Source of the DNA: Microcaldota archaeon
GTDB taxonomy: Archaea > Micrarchaeota > Micrarchaeia > Anstonellales > Bilamarchaeaceae
Direction: 5' to 3'
DNA: 5,329 bases
Assembly: GCA_016180665.1 (NCBI GenBank)
Contig: JACPAS010000121.1
Location: 1 to 5,329, forward strand
In this document: piece by piece, positions 1-5,329 of the stretch
Numbering within the stretch: position 1 is the stretch's first letter
Layout: every line of letters starts with the position of its first letter
Made by a program: the position numbers and the translations under genes
The notes under the pieces: model-generated
Seen by the model: the letters and a program-made list of their open reading frames with translations, nothing else
What the model was told of the DNA's origin: nothing
Database searches by the model: none

Positions 1-1011
1 CTTTCTCATCTCGTCATAAAAGGTATAGTCTGGCCTTACTAATAACAAAATCTCCTTAGTATTCTCAAAACTGCCGTCCAATGGAGAATATTGAGTAATC
101 CCATCTGAAACGCGTAAATCACGTGGACTTTCCATTGTTTTCACTACCTTCTTTTGCCCATAATAATACTCTGCTAGGGCAGCAGCAAAAGTAGATTTTC
201 CACTCCCTGGTGGACCACAAATGATTATTCCCTCAGCCTGCTGGCTGATTCTTGCCCATAGTTTTTCAGTCATATGGTAATCTTCAAGGCTCATTTTCTT
301 TATTGGACGAACGACCGTTATTTCGAAACCATCAGAAAAAGGAGGTTTTGCAATGACTATTCTATAATCGGCCATCTGAATTACTGTTGCTCCGGATCTA
401 TCTATCTCAAAATAATATGCTCTGTTTCTCTTTACTGCTTCAATTATTCCTTCACTCATTTTCCTTATTTGTTCAAGAGTTGGCTTATCTTTTAATTCAA
501 CTACTTGTACTTGCCCCGGTTTTCCTATTTTTGCTACTACAGAACAATTTTCTTTAATGTGCACTGACATCGTTTCTGGTGTAAAATACTTTTTGAATGC
601 CAATTCTTCAGCTTCTTCCCTTGCACGTAAATAAATAGTTTGAATTCCTTCGGCCTCAGCAGCAGCATGCTGGACCTTATCGCCAGTAATTAAAACAGCA
701 TCAAGTTCCCTTGCCATCCTTCTTATAAGTGCATCAATCTCTCCAGTAATCTTTGCATTTATTATCTGATTCACAAGCGGTCTTTCTCCTTCTACGACTA
801 CTTCTACATCGAATTTCTCGCTTAGTTTTCTTAGATCTTTTAAAGTATCCAAACCAGTAAATCCTATCTCTCGGTTTGTATTTGCCTGGTGCTCAAGCTC
901 GGCAATTGTTGCTTGTGTGATATATACTTTGCCCTTTACTTTCTTGTCAGTAACTAAATCGATAATCCTTCCATCAACAATCACGCTTGTATCACAAATA
1001 AATCCTGTCAT
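1..1011 (-). CDS. PIN-domain ATPase, archaeal PINA type (C-terminus outside window)
   Basis: This is the N-terminal 337 codons of a gene that runs off the left edge with no stop. Residues 1 to about 130 form a PIN nuclease-like domain with the expected acidic residues: D7 in CDTSV, E38 in IAELE, D93 in GEIDA and D111 in LITGDK. An ATPase domain follows, with Walker A GPPGSGKST at 266-274 and a probable Walker B ending in DE at 333-334. This PIN plus PilT-like ATPase order matches archaeal PINA proteins. The Sulfolobus member is described as a hexameric ATPase that processes Holliday junctions. Family members usually continue with the rest of the ATPase core and a KH domain, which would lie beyond position 1. 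The ATG at 1011 is chosen because a GTGAT Shine-Dalgarno site precedes it by 6 bases and the PIN domain's first strand starts at residue 4. It is the last visible gene of the operon, 7 bases after lysS. The family call is firm; whether this copy acts in repair or RNA metabolism is not shown. Confidence 0.93.
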   Translation of the reverse strand, partial: MTGFICDTSVIVDGRIIDLVTDKKVKGKVYITQATIAELEHQANTNREIGFTGLDTLKDLRKLSEKFDVEVVVEGERPLVNQIINAKITGEIDALIRRMARELDAVLITGDKVQHAAAEAEGIQTIYLRAREEAEELAFKKYFTPETMSVHIKENCSVVAKIGKPGQVQVVELKDKPTLEQIRKMSEGIIEAVKRNRAYYFEIDRSGATVIQMADYRIVIAKPPFSDGFEITVVRPIKKMSLEDYHMTEKLWARISQQAEGIIICGPPGSGKSTFAAALAEYYYGQKKVVKTMESPRDLRVSDGITQYSPLDGSFENTKEILLLVRPDYTFYDEMRK

Positions 1012-1017
1012 TAAGAA

Positions 1018-1024
1018 ATCACTT
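1018..1024 (-). promoter_or_regulatory. Ribosome binding site of the PIN-ATPase gene
   Basis: The minus strand reads AAGTGAT and then six bases before the ATG at 1011. GTGAT matches the part of the archaeal Shine-Dalgarno sequence (GGAGGTGAT) complementary to the 16S 3' end. The lysS stop codon TGA lies inside the site, so the ribosome ending lysS covers it. This suggests coupled translation. Confidence 0.65.
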
Positions 1025-2527
1025 CAGCAAATCTTCTTTAATTCGTTTTACACCTAAAGCATAAATAAGTTTTCCTATTCTTGGCCCACGCTCTTTTCCA
1101 ATAAGAATTTTGTATACCTCTCCAAACATTGTTTTTGGCTCAATCCCATTAGTCTTTGCAAATTCAAAAACTGAATTATGAATTGCCAATGCATCCATCT
1201 TCTCATTTAAATGCTCAACAAAACCCCTCAGTTTTTCATCAGTTACTTTAGCTGGTTGGTATTTGAATCGATATTCTTCTGGTATAAATTCTTTTCCAAT
1301 CCATTCTTGAATGAATGGTTTCAAATAATTTACACCATCGTTATCTCCAAGCATTTTAGCGACCTCAGTCCAATCCCCATAGATCTGATAATACAACAAA
1401 ATATCAAGGAATGAGGAATTCCAATGCATTTTATCAACAGATAATCTAAACGCCAATGCTCTTTTTCTTGTTGCCCTATCCATCTCATCAACATTGCCAG
1501 TTAGTTTAGCTGCGCCCTCAAAATCTTCGATTAACCTGAGCATGTTTTGTGGAGTCGGATTAATATCAATATTTTCTTCAAGGTCAGGTTTGATTAAAGT
1601 ATACTTAATTACCTCTACTGGTACAAATTTTACTAACTCACTAATTCCTAAGCCCAAACCCTTTGATTTTGAATATTTTTTACCTTCCATTAAAATGAAC
1701 CCATATCTATATCCAATTGGCGCTTCTTTCTTGTAAATCCGTTTAAATACCTCTAATAAAGTATCCCAACTACTGCCTTTTGTGTGATGATCTACGCCTG
1801 CTCCTTCAATCGAAGTTCCATAAGAATCCATCCACATTGGCCAGTGCAACCTCCACGTTATTTTATATTTATGATCAGTGAGTTTATTCTTTCCTTTAAA
1901 ACCACAGCCTTTAGTATATTTTACATCCTTGTCGCAAGCATATTCGTAGTTTTCTGAGTCATGTCTGGTCACACGAGTAGTAGCTATTTTTCCACATTCC
2001 TCGCAAATAGGCATAATTGGGCTCCAGTCAGAAGGAATCTCTCTTCCGGACGTTTCTTCAATTATTTTCTTTGCTTCTTCTTCATTTTCAAAATAAAGTT
2101 TTGCGTAGTTATCTGCTCTTCCTTCCTTATAGACCTCAACAGCACTAATTACCTTTACTTTAACCCCGAATATTTTTATTAAATTTTTAACTTCGTCTAA
2201 GAAATAGTCGCCAAAAGATTTACTCTGACCAGTAGGGTCAGGTACAAAAACCAGAGGTTTTCCTAAGTGAGGGGTAAGATCTTTCCTGAATTTTTCCATT
2301 GGAATTGGCACATTATCAAATGCATCAAGAATATCAGCGAATAGGATAAAATCTGCCTCCTCCCCTTTCTTCTCAAGCATTATTTTTATCGTAAATGGGA
2401 ATAAAAATTCGCAGATTGTTCCAAAATGAGCAGGACCTGAAGTGGTCATACCGGCACTTACTAGGTATGGTTTCGTCTTTTCTTTAATAACTCTGTCTGC
2501 TAATTGTTCTGCCCAGTGCTGGTGCAT
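1019..2527 (-). CDS. lysS: Lysyl-tRNA synthetase, class I
   Basis: The 502-residue product is a complete cytoplasmic class I lysyl-tRNA synthetase, which charges tRNA-Lys with lysine using ATP (called lysK in some archaea). The HIGH-type signature appears as HFGT at 34-37, inside TSGPAHFGTI. The KMSKS-type loop is KYSKSKG at 284-290. Between them lies a probable zinc knuckle with cysteines 175, 178, 198 and 208, followed by the family's WRLHWPMWMDSYG segment (225-237) and the GAGVDHH motif (242-248). The helical C-terminal part, from about 350, should bind the anticodon. Length is in the usual range of about 500 to 550 residues. The start at 2527 is supported by GGTGA six bases upstream and by the N-terminal helix that normally precedes the HIGH region. 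It is the third gene of the operon, 10 bases after the membrane gene and 7 before the PIN-ATPase. Class I enzymes are typical of most archaea but also occur in spirochaetes and some alphaproteobacteria. No expected motif is missing. Confidence 0.98.
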   Translation of the reverse strand: MHQHWAEQLADRVIKEKTKPYLVSAGMTTSGPAHFGTICEFLFPFTIKIMLEKKGEEADFILFADILDAFDNVPIPMEKFRKDLTPHLGKPLVFVPDPTGQSKSFGDYFLDEVKNLIKIFGVKVKVISAVEVYKEGRADNYAKLYFENEEEAKKIIEETSGREIPSDWSPIMPICEECGKIATTRVTRHDSENYEYACDKDVKYTKGCGFKGKNKLTDHKYKITWRLHWPMWMDSYGTSIEGAGVDHHTKGSSWDTLLEVFKRIYKKEAPIGYRYGFILMEGKKYSKSKGLGLGISELVKFVPVEVIKYTLIKPDLEENIDINPTPQNMLRLIEDFEGAAKLTGNVDEMDRATRKRALAFRLSVDKMHWNSSFLDILLYYQIYGDWTEVAKMLGDNDGVNYLKPFIQEWIGKEFIPEEYRFKYQPAKVTDEKLRGFVEHLNEKMDALAIHNSVFEFAKTNGIEPKTMFGEVYKILIGKERGPRIGKLIYALGVKRIKEDLLK

Positions 2528-2533
2528 ACTAAC

Positions 2534-2538
2534 TCACC
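2534..2538 (-). promoter_or_regulatory. Ribosome binding site of lysS overlapping the upstream stop
   Basis: The minus strand reads TAGGTGA, then six bases, then ATG. The last G of the preceding gene's TAG stop is the first G of the GGTGA site. Lysyl-tRNA synthetase synthesis is therefore probably tied to translation of the membrane protein gene before it. Confidence 0.75.
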
Positions 2539-3473
2539 TATTTTTTCTTTTTAACTGAGGAAATTTCAGCCTTCACTGGATTTACCTGTCCAATAAGTTT
2601 TCTCCAGAATATATAATGCATTGGTATAATTATTGCCTGCTCTAAAGCCGTAAATAGAAGAACCAGAATCAATAATATTATCGATCCGATAACAATTAGT
2701 GGTATTAGCAATACTGGAGTTGCTGCTAATAAGGCTATGCCGGCAATCACCCCTCCAAAAACAAGCACTAGCATTATTAAAATTAAGGGAATCGAAATTA
2801 TCATTGAAATGACTCCTTCAATAATAGCAAAGACCAGAGACTCCAAGAAATTATTTTTGACTAAACTTAAGGATTTTTTCACACTCTCAAATACTCCTTT
2901 TCTAAGAATGAGCAACTCGAAAATTGCAAATTGTAAGAAGAAACTTATAACAAGTATAACCATATTAAAAAAAACCTGCGTGAGAGTTGATAACAAACTT
3001 GTTTTGCTATACAATGAAGATCCATTCCCTGTTTCTATTCCAAATATTAAAACAAAAAATGGTACAAATATTCCTGCGAATAAAAAAAACATTAAAATTC
3101 CATATTTTAGAATAGGGAATATATTTGAAACTGCCTGTGAAAAGATACTGGTTTCTTTTTTATTGTAACTATTGTCTATTAGATTATAAGTTACAGAGCT
3201 AATTGCTTCTGAGAATATTAGTAATGGAAGCATTAGTATAAATCCGATTATTAATGCTGGTAGAATTAAAGATAATTTTGAAATTAGATTTCCAGAGGTA
3301 TTTAATCCGAGAGAAAGATAGACTACTCCTACAAAAAGACCTAATCCTACAAGAGCGATTAATAAGGAATATAAATTAACCTTTAACAATTCCATAAATA
3401 ATTTGTTAATATTATTCTTTGAGAAGTCCCAGCCCTCTACAACAGAATCAAACGCTACGGAAAGATTAACCAT
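2538..3473 (-). CDS. Multi-pass membrane protein, paralogue of the preceding gene
   Basis: This 311-residue integral membrane protein has about six hydrophobic segments, at roughly 32-55, 68-90, 118-146, 166-188, 212-237 and 238-275. A short basic tail ends in KKKK. It is clearly related to the product of the gene before it. Both have SVAFD near the N-terminus, LF followed by E/D-LLK-I/V-N before the first helix, a cytoplasmic-looking loop (RKGVFESVKKSLSLVKNNF at 191-209), and a final FW-R/K-K (289-292). The loop pattern, a basic residue and KG then F/L-ES, a Ser/Leu-rich helix and LVK-N, resembles the glycerophosphodiester phosphodiesterase membrane-domain and related archaeal DUF families. 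No phosphodiesterase catalytic domain is attached, so an enzymatic label would mislead. It starts directly after the TAA stop of its paralogue and ends 10 bases before lysS. The biochemical role is unknown. Confidence 0.85.
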   Translation of the reverse strand: MVNLSVAFDSVVEGWDFSKNNINKLFMELLKVNLYSLLIALVGLGLFVGVVYLSLGLNTSGNLISKLSLILPALIIGFILMLPLLIFSEAISSVTYNLIDNSYNKKETSIFSQAVSNIFPILKYGILMFFLFAGIFVPFFVLIFGIETGNGSSLYSKTSLLSTLTQVFFNMVILVISFFLQFAIFELLILRKGVFESVKKSLSLVKNNFLESLVFAIIEGVISMIISIPLILIMLVLVFGGVIAGIALLAATPVLLIPLIVIGSIILLILVLLFTALEQAIIIPMHYIFWRKLIGQVNPVKAEISSVKKKK

Positions 3474-4433
3474 TTATTCACCACTTATCTTCTTCCAGAA
3501 AAAGTAAAACAGCGGCAATAGTAAAGTAAGAAGTATCGAATTTGTTAAAGCTTCTAGAATAATAGTCGCCCCAAAATAGCCCAAATAACCAACTAACGGA
3601 TTAATCAAAACCCCCAACTGCAAAACAAGCTGGGCAGGGTAAGTTATAATAGAGAGTACAATACTAACAACTATTGAAAGTACAAAAATCATAATATCAA
3701 ACAGAAATGTGGATCCTACATTTGATTTCACCAGTCCATATGAGGATTTTAAAGATTCGAGCGGACCTTTTCTTTTTATAACTAGTTCATATGGGGAAAA
3801 CTGAATCAAAAACATAAATATAATTGATGCAATTACTGATATTAGTCCTGTTCCTAATCCTACCAACATTAATATTGGGTTAGTAACTCCAAATATAAAA
3901 GAAAGAATTGGGATTACGAACAGACCAAGCATAATTACACTTATCAATATTGTATAAGAGATTACTGGTATGAAGTTCTGTTGAAACTGACTAATTAACG
4001 ACCCAATTGATAATGACGAATTTTTAGCTCTTAAATCTACTGCATTATACTGAATATAACTAAGAGGCGTAGTCGCTATTGAAACTGCCATTACGATAAT
4101 GGTAGAAATTATCAATAGCCCCATCGTATCAGGACTAATTATTAATTTTAGGAATTCACTGTATATGGTCGGATCGTAATTGCCATTTTCAGCAGAAATA
4201 ATAAAATTAAATAATTTATCCAGTATTGGGAGCCACAATATCGCCAATATCACCAGTAATGCTATTCCTATTAATGCTGCTATTGCGTTTATTTTTAGTA
4301 AATCTACAAAAAGACCAAACCCATTCTTTTTTATTAATTCAATAGTCTTATCAAAAGCTACTGAAATAGAACTTGTAACTCCATCTTTTTTTACTTCAGT
4401 ATTTGAACTAACGTCTTTTGTTGTTTTAACCAT
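3474..4433 (-). CDS. Multi-pass membrane protein, first gene of the lysS operon
   Basis: This 319-residue protein begins with a hydrophilic, Ser/Thr/Lys-rich stretch of about 35 residues and then has about six membrane segments, near 47-71, 104-122, 154-181, 186-212, 243-264 and 283-312. No cleavable signal peptide is evident. The loop RKGPLESLKSSYGLVKSN at 221-238 follows QFSPYELVI and matches the loop in the next gene. It is the best-conserved feature of the glycerophosphodiester phosphodiesterase membrane-domain-like families. The C-terminus FFWKKISGE parallels the paralogue's IFWRKLIGQ. The N-terminal extension is about 19 residues longer than in the paralogue. The start at 4433 is supported by AAGTGA seven bases upstream and by a TATA-like box giving a predicted leader of about 14 nucleotides. 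The TAA stop abuts the next ATG. Substrate, partners and role are unknown. A membrane scaffold or transport role is possible, but nothing here decides it. Confidence 0.86.
   Translation of the reverse strand: MVKTTKDVSSNTEVKKDGVTSSISVAFDKTIELIKKNGFGLFVDLLKINAIAALIGIALLVILAILWLPILDKLFNFIISAENGNYDPTIYSEFLKLIISPDTMGLLIISTIIVMAVSIATTPLSYIQYNAVDLRAKNSSLSIGSLISQFQQNFIPVISYTILISVIMLGLFVIPILSFIFGVTNPILMLVGLGTGLISVIASIIFMFLIQFSPYELVIKRKGPLESLKSSYGLVKSNVGSTFLFDIMIFVLSIVVSIVLSIITYPAQLVLQLGVLINPLVGYLGYFGATIILEALTNSILLTLLLPLFYFFWKKISGE
3478..3482 (-). promoter_or_regulatory. Ribosome binding site of the second membrane gene, inside the first
   Basis: GGTGA lies within the last two sense codons of the first membrane gene. 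It is four bases before the next ATG, with the TAA stop forming most of the spacer. A terminating ribosome would sit on this start, which suggests coupled and possibly matched synthesis of the two paralogues. Confidence 0.7.
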
Positions 4434-4440
4434 AAAAATT

Positions 4441-4446
4441 TCACTT
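4441..4446 (-). promoter_or_regulatory. Ribosome binding site of the first operon gene
   Basis: AAGTGA is followed by seven bases (AATTTTT) and the ATG at 4433. It shares the GTGA core of the other three starts in the operon and lies in a short predicted 5' leader. This gene is therefore probably not leaderless. Confidence 0.6.
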
Positions 4447-4467
4447 TAGTTTTTGCTTTTTGAAAAT

Positions 4468-4476
4468 TTTATATTT
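4468..4476 (-). promoter_or_regulatory. Probable TATA box of the membrane-lysS-PIN operon
   Basis: The minus strand reads AAATATAAA, a good archaeal TATA-box match. Transcription starting about 25 bases downstream of the centre would begin near 4447, giving a leader of about 14 nucleotides before the ATG at 4433. It is the only such element seen upstream of the operon. The immediate upstream flank, where TFB would bind, is occupied by the inverted repeat at 4477-4493. Confidence 0.6.
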
Positions 4477-4493
4477 GAACGAAAACTTCGTTC
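4477..4493. repeat. Perfect inverted repeat at the operon promoter (candidate operator)
   Basis: GAACGAA (4477-4483) and TTCGTTC (4487-4493) are exact reverse complements separated by AAC. The repeat abuts the upstream edge of the operon TATA-like box, over the likely TFB recognition position. It lies 30 bases from the 5S TATA-like box on the other strand. The size and placement fit a dimeric regulator site that would block or help initiation. The repeat lies upstream of the predicted start, so it should not be a leader hairpin. No second copy was noticed in the window, and chance occurrence in AT-rich DNA cannot be excluded. Confidence 0.5.
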
Positions 4494-4523
4494 AATGCCA
4501 TTTATTAATTGAGGAAAGTAGGC

Positions 4524-4531
4524 TTTAAAAA
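4524..4531 (+). promoter_or_regulatory. Probable TATA box of the 5S rRNA gene
   Basis: TTTAAAAA is centred about 26 bases before the predicted 5S 5' end, the normal distance for an archaeal TATA box. The purine-rich GAGGAAAGTAGG just upstream could serve as the B recognition element. This supports independent transcription of the 5S gene. Confidence 0.55.
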
Positions 4532-4553
4532 CATGACTCTACATAGTATTTAA

Positions 4554-4669
4554 CATCAGCGGCCATAGGAGAGAGGCAACACCTGTTCCCATACCGAACA
4601 CAGAAGTTAAGCTTTTTCACGGCATTATGTGTACTGTTCTACGAACGGGAAAATAAGCTGCTGCTGATA
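4554..4669 (+). rRNA. rrf: 5S ribosomal RNA
   Basis: This is a complete 5S rRNA of about 116 nucleotides, the RNA of the large subunit central protuberance. The conserved core CCCATACCGAACACAGAAGT followed by TAAGC (4588-4612) is present. Helix I pairs 4555-4563 with 4660-4668 over nine base pairs with one G-U. Helix II pairs 4569-4575 with 4612-4618, and helix III pairs 4583-4586 with 4600-4603. The 3' arm closes with CTGTTC/GAACGG (4634-4639 with 4643-4648). The archaeal-type GTACTG is at 4631-4636. The exact ends are set from helix I and may be off by one or two bases. No 16S or 23S sequence and no tRNA lies in the window. The gene upstream is divergent and the one downstream convergent, so the 5S is a separate transcription unit. 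Confidence 0.96.
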
Positions 4670-4675
4670 CTAAAA

Positions 4676-4719
4676 ACTAAAGAAAGGATTTAATCTCAAA
4701 ATTAGGTCCTTTCTTTGGT
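4676..4719. terminator. Long hairpin between the 5S gene and the convergent gene
   Basis: Positions 4676-4694 pair with 4701-4719 around a six-base loop. As plus-strand RNA this gives a 19-bp uninterrupted stem. The core is ten perfect Watson-Crick pairs (AAAGAAAGGA with TCCTTTCTTT), and three of the other nine pairs are U-G. On the minus strand those three become A-C mismatches, so the full stem favours a 5S-side transcript. Read from the minus strand, the stem is followed by AGTTTTTAG, which could end the right-edge gene; its stop is 23 bases before the stem. The plus-strand side lacks a clear T-tract. A bidirectional transcription end or an RNA-processing or stability element for the 5S precursor are both possible. 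Archaeal termination usually relies on T-runs rather than hairpins. Confidence 0.55.
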
Positions 4720-4741
4720 AAAGCTTGTTCTAATTATAAAC

Positions 4742-5329
4742 TCAACTATTAGCGTTTCTAAAACCAGATTGATCAATTCCAAATAATTTTCCTAATCCAC
4801 CTTGTCTTAGAACTCCGATAAATCTATCATAATCAGTTAAATTAGGCCTTCCTGTATTTGGTCGTCTAGTATCAGTTCTATCTTCTACGAAAGAAGCCAT
4901 TTCACTATATGGGCTAACTATCCCTGCTCCTAACAAAACATTTATTGTGCTAGGTCTAGGGTTTCTTCTAAAGTGAAAAGATCCATCCCCATCATCTGGT
5001 AGTTCCATGTGTCCAGGTATTAAAATACAATCAGCAACAAGACATAATAGAGTATCACGTTCACCTCTATGGAATAGATACGTGCCTTTCTTTTCGCCCA
5101 TAATCTCTGCTGGAGTCATGGGCTTAGCTACAATAAACCCATTAGTTTTTGGGTCTTTATGTGCACGATCTATATGAGTTGATCTTTTTAATTTTGTTAA
5201 AGGGTGTTTGTTTGTGAATGTGGGAATATACTTTGATAAGTAACTCAGAGTTTTTTTGAGATAAATTTTGCTATAAAAATTTTTAAGCATATACCTGTCG
5301 TATCCCGCAAAATTTTCATCTCCACCATC
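4742..5329 (-). CDS. Uncharacterised protein (start probably outside window)
   Basis: This reading frame of 195 visible codons ends with TGA at 4742-4744 and stays open to the right edge. An in-frame ATG at 5290 would give 182 residues. It lacks the GTGA-type site seen at the other starts, and the 13 codons before it look coding (eight of 13 begin with G), so the true start is probably upstream of the window. I do not recognise the family. Numbered from 5290, residues 1-45 are basic and Lys/Tyr-rich. Residues 52-130 look like a folded domain, with FHRGERDTLLCLVADC at 73-88, PGHMELPDDGDGSFHFRRNP at 92-111 and NVLLGAG at 117-123. Residues 136-150 are Arg/Asp/Asn/Pro-rich, and the end carries DYDRFIGVL and a Gly-rich GGLGKLFGID. 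No membrane helix, signal peptide or zinc cluster is evident. It is convergent with the 5S gene and not part of the lysS operon. Confidence 0.7.
   Translation of the reverse strand, partial: DGGDENFAGYDRYMLKNFYSKIYLKKTLSYLSKYIPTFTNKHPLTKLKRSTHIDRAHKDPKTNGFIVAKPMTPAEIMGEKKGTYLFHRGERDTLLCLVADCILIPGHMELPDDGDGSFHFRRNPRPSTINVLLGAGIVSPYSEMASFVEDRTDTRRPNTGRPNLTDYDRFIGVLRQGGLGKLFGIDQSGFRNANS

Noticed and set aside
274..495. Plus-strand open frame of 73 codons inside the PIN-ATPase gene.
   Set aside because: It is antisense to a strongly conserved protein region and its Tyr/Cys/Phe-rich translation looks random.
1211..2182. Several short plus-strand frames (1211-1414, 1494-1736, 1961-2182) opposite lysS.
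   Set aside because: All lie across the highly conserved lysS frame and encode nothing recognisable.
2966..3090. Runs of eight A residues near 2967 and 3084 that could be slippage or termination sites.
   Set aside because: On the coding strand they are Phe-rich codons within membrane helices of an intact frame; nothing suggests frameshifting.
2737..3168. Plus-strand open frame of 143 codons opposite the second membrane gene.
   Set aside because: It is antisense to a well-supported gene, rich in Ile/Lys/Thr as expected from the complement of hydrophobic codons, and has no recognisable domain. The minus-strand frame shows paralogy and a proper ribosome site.
4180..4449. Plus-strand open frame of 89 codons opposite the 5' end of the first membrane gene and its leader.
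   Set aside because: It is a shadow of the minus-strand gene, ends in the promoter leader and has no domain signal.
4643..4648. GAACG in the 5S gene as another copy of the promoter palindrome arm.
   Set aside because: It is the 3' strand of a conserved 5S helix pairing with 4634-4639; only five bases match and no second arm is spaced correctly.
1..5329. Search for CRISPR arrays, transposon ends, toxin-antitoxin pairs or defence operons.
   Set aside because: No direct-repeat array, transposase or defence domain was seen. The PIN domain here is fused to an ATPase and is not a VapC-type toxin with an antitoxin partner.

Overview
The window looks like a piece of an AT-rich archaeal chromosome. 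Three things point to Archaea: a class I (not class II) lysyl-tRNA synthetase, a PIN-domain/ATPase fusion of the archaeal PINA type, and TATA-box-like elements at archaeal spacing upstream of both transcription units whose promoters are visible. Very tight gene packing and a 5S rRNA gene with no neighbouring 16S or 23S suggest a small-genome lineage such as DPANN. That placement is an inference and was not tested.

Positions 1-4433 read as one minus-strand operon of four genes. In transcription order they are a six-helix membrane protein (4433-3474), a second membrane protein that is its paralogue (3473-2538), class I lysyl-tRNA synthetase lysS (2527-1019), and a PIN-ATPase (1011 to the left edge, C-terminus missing). 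The gaps are 0, 10 and 7 bases. Each start is preceded by a GTGA-core Shine-Dalgarno site that lies in or across the stop codon or last codons of the gene before it, so translation is probably coupled. The operon promoter is a TATA-like box at 4468-4476, abutted on its upstream side by a perfect 7-bp inverted repeat (4477-4493).

Positions 4434-4553 hold divergent promoters. On the plus strand, a second TATA-like box (4524-4531) sits about 26 bases before a complete stand-alone 5S rRNA gene (about 4554-4669). The 5S gene is followed by a long hairpin (4676-4719) that separates it from a convergent minus-strand gene (4742 to the right edge). That gene's product belongs to no family I recognise, and it probably starts outside the window.

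Functionally, lysS and the 5S gene belong to translation, and the PIN-ATPase probably acts on nucleic acids. The two membrane proteins and the right-edge protein have no assignable function. I see no CRISPR array, mobile element, tRNA or recognisable defence system. The points most worth following up are the palindrome at the operon promoter, the hairpin after 5S, the paralogous membrane pair fixed upstream of lysS, and the orphan right-edge protein.
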